Below the pieces are notes generated by a model, which saw nothing but the letters and a program-made list of their open reading frames with translations, was not told the DNA's origin and did not search any database. From Aralia elata (taxonomy: Eukaryota > Streptophyta > Magnoliopsida > Apiales > Araliaceae): a stretch of 64,000 nt of DNA. Made by a program: the position numbers and the translations under genes. Shown one piece after another: positions 1 through 11,855 of the stretch; position 1 is the first letter of the stretch; each line of letters begins with the position of its first letter. The stretch lies in NCBI GenBank assembly GCA_034770075.1, contig CM068379.1, positions 46,817,130 to 46,881,129 on the forward strand, given 5' to 3'.

Positions 1-1687
1 TTTCTGGAATTTTAGAAAGTGATTTACTATTTGTAAAGTACTCAAAACCTTCGCATCTTGTTACATTTTTTATAAATGAAGTTTTGCTCAGAACATTCGA
101 AACTTTTCAGGGTACACTCTCATAACATGTATAAACATACTGTAAAAATTTCATATGTTTTCAAGGTACACACAGTGAGAAATCTGGGTATGAATATTTA
201 GGAGTCCTTCACGGTAAAAGCCATTACACAAAACGTACACATCGAAACGTGTTCATTCTTTTTGCTACTTGTAGATACTTCTTAAGGTACCTCTGTGATT
301 TTTCCTAGATTTTTAACAGATACATAACTGGCCGAAACAACCTTTGGAAAAACGAGGACAACAAGCTTTTAGGGTTTTAAAGCTTTAAGTTTTATAGCTG
401 GACTGTTTTGGGAAAATAGCCCCCAAGGCTTCAAAAATTATTGGATTTGTATTCTACCACTTGGGTTTACTAGCTAACTCATGTACCTAGCACCCCCTTT
501 CAACGGATCACAAATCCAAGTTGTAGATCTCAAGTTATGGGTGATCCAAGTGAAGAAAAGCTAGGGTTTTTACCCTTTAAGAACATAAGTTCATTTTCTT
601 CTTTTGAATCTCCATTCTAACACTCAAGAGGATTAGATCTATACATGAAGCATGAAGATCTAATGATTCTTAAGTCTTAGAACAAAATCTCTCAAAACCT
701 ATGAAAATAAAACAAAGTAAGAAAGAAGGAAATGGTTTAGGGTTTCACCTTGATCTTGTAGCTACTCTCCTTGATCTACCAAAGTATGTGATGAACTTTA
801 GATGCATGAACTATGCTAATCTCACTCTCTTTTTCTCTCTAAGCTCTTACTCTCTATACTTGGTGAATAATAAATGAACCAACCCCTACTATCATTGGTG
901 AGGGGTCCTATTTATAGGAAAGTAGAGACCATGGGCAAAATAGTCATTAATTATGACTAGGCAAGGGCAATTTGATCACTTTATCAATAATAGGAAGCTT
1001 CCTAGCAACTTCCTCAAGGGTATTTTAATCATTACCCAACTTCTTTTAAGGTTAAAATAGTCTTTTCGCAAAATCTTAATTATCCATTAGTTATTAACCA
1101 TTCTTCATCGGTTATTAGACATTGGTTATTATCTTGTCATAATTACATTGTTTAAACACAATGGTTATTATCCCGCCATAATTAAATTGGTTATTAACCA
1201 CTTGGATATACAATGGTTATTGCCCCTTCATAATTACCTTGGTTATTAACCACTTTTGGCCATTTTAGCCATTACACACCAATTCCTACACTTGACTCAC
1301 GTATGGTTATTTCTTAACCATAGTTATATCATACCTGTCAACACAAGTATAGACACATCTTATACATCTCCCACCAATTAACCCAAGTTGGTTTAAATAG
1401 AACACAACGTTAACTCATTAAATTAAATTAGATTTAATTAATAAGGACGTTCAAAATTCACGGGCATTACAAACGTGCCCCGTGAATAGGGATTTAGCGA
1501 CGCTACGCGAAATCAATTATTCACTTAAACAAAACTATAACACGTAACATTTCATGCATTCACATAATCCAGGTTATCACACAACCTTTAAACATGCAAC
1601 ACAAAATAATATTAATAAAATATAATATATTCATTAATATTCAAAAATTCGAATTACAAGGTAAATCTAGAATTCCCGGTTGTTACA
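1..1687 (-). repeat. Chromovirus-type LTR, minus strand, cut by window edge
   Basis: Read on the minus strand the segment begins TGTAACAACCGGGAATTC at 1687, a start typical of Ty3/gypsy chromovirus LTRs. A TATA box lies about 770 bp inside (907-918). The sequence right of 1687 belongs to a different, plus-strand LTR family, so this LTR was inserted into it. The other end is outside the window, so I cannot tell a solo LTR from part of an element or check a target duplication. No coding frame is supported. Confidence 0.5.
907..918 (-). promoter_or_regulatory. TATA box of the minus-strand LTR
   Basis: The minus strand reads CCTATAAATAGG, a strong plant TATA match, within the LTR at 1-1687. Transcription would run leftwards. 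Confidence 0.45.
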
Positions 1688-2268
1688 TAGGTAATGTCAA
1701 ACTAAGAAAGAATAGAGAGAAAGATTAAAGTCTTGAGGACTGGTCAATATGTCATTTCGAAAACGTTTAAAATAAAAGGATACGGTTGTTCCTATTTATT
1801 CGAAGGTGCTTCACAACTATTGTTTAGTTGTTGAAGATTTCTTAGAATATGTTGATATTCATTTTATTATTAATTGCTTATTCAACTGTTATACTTGTTG
1901 GGCAATCGAATGCTCACCCTTGCTTTAAATAAAAATATTTTCAGCGAAGCTAGAACGAACCGTGAAATTCGGTGGAGATTAAGGAAGAGAATCAAGTATT
2001 TGATTAGTCGATTACTTGTAAATTTTATATGTATTTGTTGTGGCGGATTAAAGTCACAATTGTATAATTAAATAATGTAAAGAATCATTATTTGTATGTA
2101 TTGGAGATGTAAAGGTCTTAGAACCTGAGATTAGAAGGCGACATTTTGTAATATATTGAATTACATTGATGTCTTTAGATTATATGAGTGTTTATGTTGA
2201 ATGTTTAGCATCGTGACGCACCGGACCCCGGGTTTGGAGGTAGACTCGAATTTCGGGAGCGTTAAAAT
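1688..2268 (+). repeat. 3' part of a Tekay-type LTR
   Basis: This aligns by eye with 5776-6289, the last 500 bp of the next LTR copy: the same order of 'tcacaactattgt', a 'cttgttgggcaat' block and a terminal 'ccgggtttggaggta' block. Its left side is cut by the LTR ending at 1687 and its end by the Athila-type LTR fragment from about 2269. It is a degraded LTR end with no gene. Confidence 0.5.
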
Positions 2269-3158
2269 ATGCATAATCACATGTCATTACATTCAGATCT
2301 AACTCTAGATTTCATCTCCCGAATTCATCTAAAGTGTCACACTAATTGTTGGCCAGACAATTAATCAATATGCACAAAATATAATAAACCAATTCATATA
2401 GTGCCAACCAAATAGAAAGAAATTCAATTTAAACTACACATGAGATTCCATTAAAATTCTTATATAACAATCTTGTTCATAGCAGATAAAATTATAATCA
2501 CAAAATATTCAACATCAATGAAAGATAAAGACAAATAATAGTTTAGAGAAGAAAAACTGCTCCTGCATGTCTTTTAACTCCAAGCTTCATCAATCCATGG
2601 CCTCCATCTTTGATGATATTCTGCTTGCTCTTGAACTGGGAAGAGAGTTAGCCTCACATGGTGTCCCTTGACCTTTTCCCCCAACACCTTTTACAATCCC
2701 AACATAAGACTATTTATATGAGTTATTCCACCTAACCCTAATAGAATTACAATTTCTTTTTCAACCCTAAGTGGAGATATTTGTATCAAAGTCAGCCTTG
2801 TCGTCTTTGTAACTCTCTAGGCTTCAATTGGCAAGTATCTCATTTTATTTGAAAAACAAACAGCAATTAAACTCTTCAGCTCTGCCAAGCCACGCGCGCC
2901 TATGAACCTCCCGAGCGCCGCGACTTAGGACTCGAGTGCCCCGGCTCATGACTTTCTATCCGTTTTCTCTTCTTGCTTCCTTGCTCGCCCAACTGCTTCA
3001 AATATTCACAATTTTACCACTTAACTCCTTTATTCCTATAAAATAAATTAAAACAATAAAATAAATACAAACTCTATAAAATAACATAAAATACTTAAAA
3101 ACACACAGATTATTAAGCCTAAAAGTACCTAATTAATAGGTATAAAACCTACTCATCA
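2269..3158 (-). repeat. Athila-type LTR fragment, minus strand
   Basis: The right edge reads on the minus strand TGATGAGTAGGTTTTATACC, closely like the LTR starts of Athila-1 (10399) and Athila-2 (60203). Order and content match the Athila-2 LTR: a GC-rich cassette 211-269 bp from the LTR start (2889-2947) and a TATA-like site near 2710-2718. The LTR's own 3' end is missing. No intact target duplication was seen. Confidence 0.5.
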
Positions 3159-6100
3159 ATAATCTCTAGTAAAATTTAAAAATGAAAAATGCAGCTTTTC
3201 AGCTAATCGAACGAATTACGAAAGTCAATCGAGAATTAACTTAATTGTCAAACCGTTGGGCTTTGTTATTGGGAGCCCAATGGAAGTTAATGTAAGAGCC
3301 CAACCAAGAGTTGGTTAAGGCCCAAGTATTGATTAATTAAAGGCCCAAACTAAATGTGATGGAGGCCCAAAGAATGGCCCAAACCAAGCCCAAACTTAAA
3401 AAAGTCAAAGGAGGGGTCAATGTGTTAGTTGATTAAATGAAAAGGAAGAAAAAATAAAGCCAAGAAGGGTACCAAAAGGAGAGGGACCCGGCCACCCTAG
3501 CTTCTTGAGGAAACTTGACCAAAGCTTGGCCACTTGCAAGTAACACTTAAGTGCCCAACCACTTGCCATTTAATGCCTTAGCCAAAAAGTCCTAACTTGA
3601 TCATTTTAATCCAACCTTGGTTAGTTTAAGTGCTAGATGGTTAAGTTAGCCAAGGATTGGTTAGTAAGGATTGAGAAGTTATGGAGGAGTGACTATGTCA
3701 GACCTAAATAGAGGGGCCAACTCATAAACCCTAGCAAAGGTTGCCTTAATATCTAATATACCCCAACTCTTGCATTTGCTATAAATAGCCACCCATTCTC
3801 TTCATAATACTTACCAATTCACCAAGTATAGAAGAGAAACTATAAAAAAATTGAGAGAGAATGAGAGTGCTCGGATTTGAGGAGTAAAAAAGGAAGAAAG
3901 CTAGCCACTTTGTAAGCTTAAGTAAGAATAAGCAAGAACAAGAAGGTAGGAACACTAAAACCCTAGAACTACTTAAAGCTTTATATATAAATTGCTTTAC
4001 TTATTGTGGTTATGTTGTTGTAATGAAGAATCATGAAGAATCCAGAGAAATAAGGATGGTTTAGAGGACTAAATCACCGGTAATATGTATGATAAGTGAA
4101 TAACTAAAATGAGAAACCAAACAAAAAAACATGAAAAACGTATTTATTATCGTTCATCGGACCAGTGTAACTTGTTGTCCGTAATTTAATATTAAAATCA
4201 GGAAAGAAGAAAATATACATATGTAAGTTATGAAAATGTTCCAATTGGAACGTAGTAAAAATATGTTATAGCGAAGTTATGGCGAAAATTATAGTAAAAG
4301 ACATCAAATGATGAAAACCCTAGCTTGGTACGAATTTTGAGCCAAGATTACGGGTAATTAACACTTCCAAAAAATTATGATTTTCTAGAGCGTAGAAAAT
4401 GTGAGCCATAGGCTCAAGAATGAGATAATTCCGACTTCGGATGAGTAAGTTACGATGAATCGAAGAATCAAAATTAGAAATGTCACATAGTAGAAACTAG
4501 CCCACAAAGGATTTTTGAGCCAATTTTTTGGCTAATTAAAGAATCAGAAAAATTATTTCATTTAGGGGAAGTTGTAGAGAATGTTACGAGTAAGAAAATG
4601 GCTCAAGAGCGGACTCATTTCGATAAAGGATGAGCGAGTTATGACATTGCGAAATAGGTCTGACGAAAATGAAAACTGCAGGAGTGGTGACATCACTTAC
4701 AGAATACGGCCTATATGGGCAGTGCCACAATGCCTCCTGTAGGCTTAATTTGGGTGCTACAGTGCCCAAGAGGCAGGGGACATAGTGTTGGGCTATTATG
4801 TCCAGGTCAGGCGTTGGGCGTTCGCGCGAGCGACATGCAATATTTCTGACACTTATGTATATTGTTCTAAGTTATAAAACATGAACTTTATGAAACATAA
4901 AATACTTAACATTAATCAAAGAATATTAGACAAATGGTGTGGGCGTGCTAAGTGTATGCAAGGGCATATCGCTTGGGCGTTCACGTAAGTCAAAATTGGG
5001 TGTGCGACGTTAGTCGAAACATCGTCCAAGTGTTTATAATTTGGAAGCGTGCTCCGATTCTTATGAAACAGACATTATAAGTTATTGAATAAAGTAAAAT
5101 AAACTAATATTTGGCGTCATTATGTGGCTAATTAGTGTGTGAATATAAAATTAATTGTGTAGACTATTTGAAGGGCGAATTGGCATAAACTTCTAATGGA
5201 CGCTTAAGGCAAGTTTCTAACTCTTGTCTAAACTTTATGTTATGCAAATTTTCTAACTTTGTACACTGATTATTGTGTGCAAGTTTTTACATTCATTTAA
5301 CTACGTTCTTATGAATCATTTGAAATGTTTGAAGTCCAAATTTACTCCATACTTATATATTGCATAAATTCTTAAACTTATACAAATCTTTTAGAATTTG
5401 TACAAGTATTCAGCTATGCTATGCAATAAACTGCTAAAGCTTTAAAGTTCGATTATGCATGAATTATTTATGAGGTGCGTCGATGCCATTCGATTCGGCT
5501 AGATAGATTTTAAAATGTTTTAAAGATTTACAAAATAAATCATTGAAATATTATTGATGTTAAGTAGAGCTATCCAACCGAATTGTTTTGGTTAGGATCC
5601 CAAGGCATGTATGAGATGAACAACCCTAATATTAGGGGTAAAGTTTTAGTCGGATACTCTGGCAAGGCTTCAAGTGCCTAATTAAACGCATATAGTCGTT
5701 TAGCATGTAGTGTTGATCAACATAGGGTGCACTGGGCTGATCACCCAACGTGCCCGTAAGTCAGACGGTTTATAATTGAATTACTGTTAACCTTTACGAA
5801 AAGAAAAGTTCAAGGTCTTCTGACCGCTCAGTATGTCGTTTCAAAAATGTTTTAAATAATATTATTCCTGTTTATTCGAATTGTTTCACAACTATTGTTC
5901 AGTTGTTGAATAAAGATAATATGATTCTTGATTTTGTTGTTGTTAAATTGTTGTACTTGTTGAGCAATTAAATGATCATCATTGCTTTAAAATTATATGT
6001 TTTCAGTTAAGCCTGAACGGACTGAAAGCTCTGGTAAGGACAAAGAAAAGGGAAAGATGAATGATTAGAAGCTTTTATGTAATAGTATAGTTCTATTATG

Positions 6101-6289
6101 TAATATTTTATATTATGAAGAGTTGAACATGTAAAGGTATTTATAATCTATGATTGAACGGATATGATTGTAATAATATAGTAATTACATTCGTGTCATT
6201 AAGATTATATAGATAGAAATATGTGGATGTTATAGTGTCGTGCAGCACCAGACCCGGGTTTGAAGGTACCCAGATTTGGGGCCGTCACA
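3159..6289 (+). repeat. Tekay-type LTR, second copy
   Basis: About 3.1 kb ending in the LTR-type terminus 'ggggccgtcaca' at 6289, like the LTR ends of Tekay-1 at 32479 and 43826. It has a TATA box at 3780-3788 and a conserved hairpin block at 5955-6006. The repeated motif 'tgggcgt' with GC-rich neighbours lies at 4813-5005. The right flank is a broken copia reverse transcriptase, so this LTR probably sits inside that gene. The left end is not resolved. No gene is supported. Confidence 0.5.
3780..3788 (+). promoter_or_regulatory. TATA box of Tekay-type LTR
   Basis: TATAAATAG in the context 'gctataaatagcc', plus strand, within the LTR at 3159-6289. Confidence 0.45.
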
Positions 6290-7191
6290 CTAATGTAGAG
6301 TAAATTTGAGATGAGCATGATGGGTGAGCTGAACTTCTTCCTTAGATTGCAAGTGAAGCAAACTGATGAAGGAATCTTCATCAATCAAACCAAGTACATT
6401 AAAGAACTGCTTAAAAAGTATGGCATGGAATCAACCACTCCCATGAAGACTCCTATGGCCTCTACAACAAAGCTAGATAAAGATGAATATGGTAAAAGTA
6501 TTGATATAACTCAATACAGATGTATGATAGGATCTCTCTTATACTTAACTGCTAGTAGGCTAGATATTATGTTTTCTACTTGTATTTGTGCTAGATTTCA
6601 AGCTAATCCTAAGGAATCTCATTTAGTTGCTATTAAAAGGATTTTCAGGTATCTTAAGGGTACTCCATCTTTGGGATTGTGGTATCCCAAGAAGTCTCCC
6701 TTTGATTTAATAGGGTATTTAGATGCAGATTTTGCTGGATGCAAGATTGACAGAAAAAGCACTAGTGGCGCATGTCAACTTCTTGGGAATAAGCTTGTCT
6801 CATGGTTCAACACGAAGCAAAATTCATTATCAACTTCAACTGCAAAAGCTGAGTACATTGCTGCTGTACTCAAATTTTGGGGATGAAGAATCAGTTGGCT
6901 GACTATGGTTTTGATTTTAAGTCTATCCTTATATTCTGTGATAGTACAGGTGTTATATCTATAACTCATAATCCTGTCATGCATTCTAGGACTAAACATA
7001 TAGAAATTAGATACCATTTTATTAGAGATCATATGCAAAATGAAAATATTGCATTACATTTTGTTCCAACTGAAAATCAACTTGTTGATATGTTTACTAA
7101 ACCATTAGACGAATCTAGGTTTAATAAGTTAATTAGTGAGTTAGGAATGTTAAATTTACATCTTCAGTACTATATTTTTGGAAGTTTCTAA
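6290..7191 (+). pseudogene. Ty1/copia RT C-terminus and RNase H, broken
   Basis: The frame from 6311 encodes the end of a copia reverse transcriptase (MSMMGELNFF, YRCMIGSLLYL, RYLKGT) and an RNase H (DADFAGCKIDRKSTSG, AEYIAA). It ends at a stop at 6884-6886. The protein resumes in another frame from about 6877 (MKNQLADYG, HSRTKHIEIRYHFIR, FVPTENQLVDMFTKPL) to 7191. The break fits a small deletion of roughly 10 bp in the usual motif between AEYIAA and the MKNQL helix. The Trp normally before that Met is Gly. An in-frame TAG sits just upstream near 6295. Gag, protease, integrase and the RT core are absent; the left side is replaced by the LTR ending at 6289. A SIRE-like lineage is possible but not established. 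Confidence 0.85.
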
Positions 7192-8346
7192 CTATGCAAG
7201 TAAAGATCGTAGAATGAACAATGATAAGGTCCACAGTACGCTTGCATAAAGTGAACGTTGCTCGGATCGTTATCTAATGAAGCTTTATGGTGGAACGCGC
7301 ACAACACCTCCACCAAATGCCTATATTGAAGCGCGAACCATGGTACAATTGTTTGTGTAAGGATAATCTGCGTTGAATGGAACACCAACGACACCTCAAC
7401 CCGTTGTCTATAATGAGACAAGAACTTCGGTACAATCGACGCTTGATGTATGGTAGAAGACGGCACACCTAACTATAAATTGTTGAATGATAAGTCAAAT
7501 TGAATTCTCAAGAAACTAAGAAAACGCTTGGAAATTATTAAAGAACCAAAAGATGAGAAACCTCTCAAGAATTTTTGTTAATAGAATAAACGTTGTATCC
7601 ACTACAATACTTTGGACCTCTATTTATACTAATAATAAGTAACTCTAATCCTATAATCCTAATAGCAAAAGGAATTAAAATTACATAAGACTCCTAATTA
7701 CAAAAGGAAATAAAAATCAAATTAAATTAGAATTCTAATTACGTAAGAAAAACAAATCCTAATTAACTATTCATGCTACTAAATTCCTTCCTATGATCTG
7801 ATTTGGAATTATCATGACTTGTAATAAGCTTTGCTTGCATATCCTTTCTAACTAGGAATTATAATTGCCGAATTTTATAAGGAAAAAACCAAGCTGCATG
7901 CCTACTCCTTTTTGTGTTCAAATTGTACAAGCCATACGAATTATTTCCTGACTAAACTTGAATAGTGCTTGACCCAATTATTTGAACCAAGTAAATTAGT
8001 TTTAATTCAGTTCCCTTATTCAATTCCATTAAGCCATTCTTTAAATCTTTTAGCTCTTGCCCGTGTCACTGGATGTACTGGAACTTGAATTGAATTATCA
8101 TCGTTTAATGTGGCCCTAGTCAGGATCGTATCAAACAACATATCGTAGAATGGTTTTTCAAAGGGGCTCGTTGAGTGAAGAACCATCGTAGAATGAAAGA
8201 AGATCGTATAGTGGCTTGTTGAATGAAGGTAGAGTGAATCGTTGAGTAGAATGCCAACGTAGAGTGAAATGTTTGTCAGAAGTTTACCCTACTTTACTTA
8301 CTCTACACAAAGCTGAGGCGGTTACTTTATAACAAGTGACGTTCAC
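7192..8346. other. Unassigned region with a minus-strand TATA box
   Basis: No gene is recognisable. The minus strand has TATAAATAGAGGTCC at about 7616-7630, followed downstream by A/T-rich leader-like DNA, so part may be another LTR or a promoter. The motif 'cgtagaatg' or a close variant recurs at 7209 and about 8143, 8190 and 8259. It resembles the complement of the CTCTACGAT motif in the LTR at 10065-10398. It may be LTR debris, but no ends were found. Confidence 0.3.
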
Positions 8347-8560
8347 TGTAATACCCCCTTCCTGAATAGGAAAGGGAGGTCACGTGTAAAGCACAACAAA
8401 CTTCAAAATAATTAACAGAGCACTAATAACTTCAAAATATTTAATAGTTGATACATCAATGTCGAATTAAATACAATTCTCCAAAGATCTATAGAATAAT
8501 CAAAACCTAAAATCAAATAAACCTAGATGTTCAAATGTAGCTCTCTTCACATGAAATCTT
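8347..8560 (-). repeat. LTR-like end of a gypsy remnant
   Basis: It starts 'tgtaataccccctt...gggaggtcac' and resembles 9821-10064 ('tataacacccccttt...gggatgtcac', then similar 'cctcaaaatattt' text). The two flank a minus-strand gag fragment, so they are probably the diverged LTRs of one old element. The inner boundary is uncertain. Confidence 0.4.
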
Positions 8561-9578
8561 AAATCGCCCCTGCAAACTTGATCCTGCTGGTGATGCTGAC
8601 CCTGATTTTGATTTGCTGGAAACCCTTATTCTGTTGAATCCCCTATTTTGATACTGCCCACTAGCTTGCCACTGACCTTACTATTGACCTCCATAACTAC
8701 TCTGCCGATTTGGGTAAGCAACATCCCTTCGAGGATTAAATTGCTGACCTGATGGAGGCTCATTCCAGTTATGCTGCCTTCTATTCTGATTTCTGTCAAA
8801 CTGCCCGATTCCTTACCCTTGCTGATCATCTTTATCTCTCTTTCGACTCCCTTCTGCTTTGGAAGTTCAAAAGTCCTTATGCTCTATTTCCACACTATTA
8901 GCTGCATTAGCCACCTGGGATATATATGTAAATATAGTGTGGATGATCGATCGCCTATACTCTATTTCAAAGCCCATTTGAACTTTTCTGCCTGCTGGCA
9001 GCTGTCTCTGCTATTGAACTCGCAAAACCAGCCAACCTAGTAAACCTCGCCATAAAATCAATAATAGTCTCATCCTCCTTCTGTTGAATGGACATAAACT
9101 GCCTGGAGTATGCATCCCTATGAGCGTTTGGGAAGTACTGCTGATAGAAAAGGTCACAAAAATCACTCCATATGAGTGCATCCATGAATCCATCTCCTTG
9201 TGTAGCCTTCAATGATTTCCACCATCGCTGAACATCATCCTCTAGCTTATAAACTGCTAGTCTCGCCTTCTGATTTTCTGAACACCCAATCAGATCAAAA
9301 ATCTTCTCTAAGTGGGCAATCCAGTTCTCCGCATCAATCGAAGTCGGAGTTGAACGAAACGATTTGGGATTCTATTTAATAAACCTCTCTAACAACACAT
9401 ATAACAGTTGCACTGGCTGATCCACTTGATCCTTAGGAGGATCATTCTGTTCATGTTGTGGTATCTCTGCATCACCCCTCATACCATTTGCATGATGATT
9501 TCCTTTCACCTGTGAAATACCCTGCATAGCATGTGCCACTGCCTGCGTAATTGCCTCAATCACCATTGTTGCTACCAT
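8561..9578 (-). pseudogene. Ty3/gypsy gag remnant
   Basis: The best conserved part is 9212-8967 on the minus strand: WSDFCDLFYQQYFPNAHRDA, then QQKEDETIIDFMARFTRLAGF. This is the retrotransposon gag (capsid) core. Upstream, 9578-9372 encodes a Q- and H-rich N-terminal region. Downstream, toward 8561, a Q/N/R-rich tail (QNRRQHNWNEPPSGQQFNPRR) is readable only with stops and frame changes. No zinc knuckle, protease or RT follows; the LTR-like end at 8347 is almost adjacent, so pol was lost by internal deletion. A PBS at 9804-9815 supports the orientation. Lineage not assigned. Confidence 0.7.
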
Positions 9579-9803
9579 AGTTGGGGTTATTGTTGTGTTA
9601 CCTTGAGTCCCAGCGTTTCCACCCTGGTTAACAGCCTTAACCCGAAGCTACCCCTAACCCCTCCTACCGTTAATCGAAGCCAAAATTATGTAGAACGAAG
9701 ATCAAACGCAACACGAACACTATAATAACATCTTACGACTAACCAGTGGTCTACCCATAACTCATAGGTTAAGCCTAAAAGGCAATCTACAAGATCATAA
9801 CCT

Positions 9804-9815
9804 GGCTCTGATACC
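9804..9815 (-). other. Primer-binding site of the gypsy remnant
   Basis: The minus strand reads GGTATCAGAGCC, matching the initiator-Met tRNA primer site used by many plant elements but with its first T changed. It lies a few bases inside the LTR-like end at 9821. Confidence 0.5.
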
Positions 9816-9820
9816 GACTC

Positions 9821-10064
9821 TATAACACCCCCTTTTCAAAGAAAAAGGGATGTCACGCACAAAACATAACAGACACAATCCTGTAATAAACCTCAAAATA
9901 TTTCTAAATAGATTGAATACCAACTGATATAAACACCAATATAAATAAAAAGAACTCCACACTAACATAATCTATACTTCAAAGAATAAATGCCAAAATA
10001 GGCCCAACATATTCATCTACAAAATATTAGAAAACCCAAGGCTGATAATAATCTCAAAACTAAG
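9821..10064 (-). repeat. 5' LTR piece of the gypsy remnant
   Basis: It lies just outside the PBS complement and resembles 8347 onward. It is interrupted at 10065 by an Athila-type LTR start (TGATAAGTGC), so only about 240 bp remain here. Confidence 0.4.
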
Positions 10065-10398
10065 TGATAAGTGCAAAATATTCTATGTTTTTGGTTCCTT
10101 TATGCTTAGTATTATTATATGTTTATTGTGTTTATAAGCTTAATTAAGGTATTTATCAATTTAGAGAAGAATTGGAATAAGTTTGCAAAATATGGGTTTA
10201 ATGATGAGTTTTATGTTGTTTTGCAGAATACTCTACGATCGCTGAGTGAGGGCTTTACGTTCGTAGTGTTAGAGTGCAGTTTGGCAGCTCTACAATCGTA
10301 GGCAGACTAAGGCAAAGTTGTTCGACGATTTCAAGTTATGCTCTACGACATTGGACTCTACGATTGGCAAGTCTACTATACGTTTTCAGCTCTACGAC
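10065..10398 (+). repeat. Older Athila-type LTR, left part
   Basis: It begins TGATAAGTGCAAAATATTC and is cut at 10398 by the Athila-1 insertion; it continues at 22225. It carries repeated CTCTACGAT-like motifs (near 10231, 10288, 10338, 10358 and 10391) that continue past the insertion at 22238 and 22263. Small open frames here look fortuitous. Confidence 0.45.
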
Positions 10399-11706
10399 TG
10401 ATGAGTGGGTTTTATACTTACGAATCTAGTGCTCTTGAGCTTAATTTATTGCTATCTTTGAGTGTTTTTATTATCATTTTATTTGTTTTTGTGTTTATGT
10501 TATGCAGGAGGGAATTGGAAGAGTAACAAGGTCAATCCAGGTGTTTGGGAATCAATATTGAAGCTAGGGGCATCTTGGTAATTTTGGATATGGCGCCTGG
10601 GCGCTATAAAACAAAGGGATATGGCGCCGGGGCGCCAAAGGCAGTTTAGGTGCGGCAGTTTGTCTACTTGAAGCAGAGTTGGATACGGAAAAGGACGGAA
10701 AAAATGCTTATCTTATGTAATTAGGGCAACATTAGGAGGGGGGATTATTTTTTTATTGTTATTATTCTACTTTTCTAGAGAGAACTTAGAGATATTCTGT
10801 GGATTACTTTTGTTCGAGCATTAGATATTGATGTGGGTTTAAGCTTACTTTAGATTTATTACTTCAATTGGGTTTGATCAATCTTCTTCTTCTTTATTCA
10901 ATTGTTTGTTAATTTACCATGTGTAGATTTGATCCCATAATGAACTAATCTCCATTATGGGATTTTAACGGATTTTAATATGTAGTTTAATTACAGACTT
11001 GATTGCTAGAATGATTTATTTATCATAAGGAATTTCTATCATGATTGTTTTGCATGTATGAATGCTTGATCACCATTCGATTTCAGTACTTGTATGGAAT
11101 TGAAAAAATAACATATAAGTATGGATTGTAATCATGATAGCTTGCGAATATGAGGTTTAATTGGATAGCTTAATATTTTGTGAGTCAGATAGAAATATAC
11201 TGTTTCACCGTAAGAGTCAAAATAAGGACTTGTGCTTAAAATCAATATAATTGCAATTTCACATAGAAATATAGTGATTTTGGTTATAGTGGTGATTACA
11301 TGTTGTCTATCAAGTATGGATATTATGTAAGTAGGTCATAATGCATTGACAAATGATTATGTCTACTTTAGTGTCCTTGGCTATTTTTCTGTGATAAGTG
11401 AACCGTATAGCATGATAGTGGTAATTAGATGAGCTATTAAATGAAGTTAGGATCCCATTAATTCTAGGCTTGATATATTTTGTTAGTGTTTGCATAGTTA
11501 GTTATTAATTGATTTAGGAATAATTTTTGTCACCAAAAGTAAGTCATTAGTTTAAGCAAATAAGTATAGTGATAAAGCTGATGCATAGTAATTTAATTTA
11601 ATCCTGTCTCTGTGGGACGATACTTTACTTCCTCTGTATTACTTGTTGACCGTGTATACTTGCACGAGTTAGAGTTCTTTTATTTAAGACTTAAAAAGAG
11701 GCAACA
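10399..11706 (+). repeat. 5' LTR of Athila-1
   Basis: 1308 bp, TG...CA. It contains a GC-rich cassette at 10591-10638 (two 'atggcgcc' units around 'gcgctataaaac') and a perfect 11-bp inverted repeat, ATCCCATAATG/CATTATGGGAT (10932-10942 and 10953-10963). Confidence 0.95.
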
Positions 11707-11712
11707 AGTTTT

Positions 11713-11730
11713 TGGCGCCGTTGCCGGGGA
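11713..11730 (+). other. Primer-binding site, tRNA-Asp type
   Basis: TGGCGCCGTTGCCGGGGA, six bases after the 5' LTR. This is the standard Athila-lineage site, complementary to the 3' end of plant tRNA-Asp (family knowledge). Confidence 0.9.
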
Positions 11731-11855
11731 CAGGCGTTAGATTTTTATTGTTATCATCAGTTTTAAGCTATATTGTTTGACTTAGACTACTCTAATCTTT
11801 TCTCATTTCTATTTTTTTATTTTCTGTATTGGTTTCAGGTACTTGTAGAATTTTT

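Noticed and set aside
1874..2071. 65-codon frame within the Tekay-type LTR
   Set aside because: It lies in a repeated LTR end and is not kept in the second copy at 5776-6289.
1..10064. Host protein-coding genes in the left 10 kb or elsewhere
   Set aside because: No exon-like frame outside retroelement families was found on either strand; the longest non-element frames are short and unconserved between repeat copies.
11310..11495. Identical small minus-strand frames at 11310-11495 and 21823-22008
   Set aside because: Both are the same place in the two Athila-1 LTRs, antisense to the element; identity reflects the LTR, not gene conservation.
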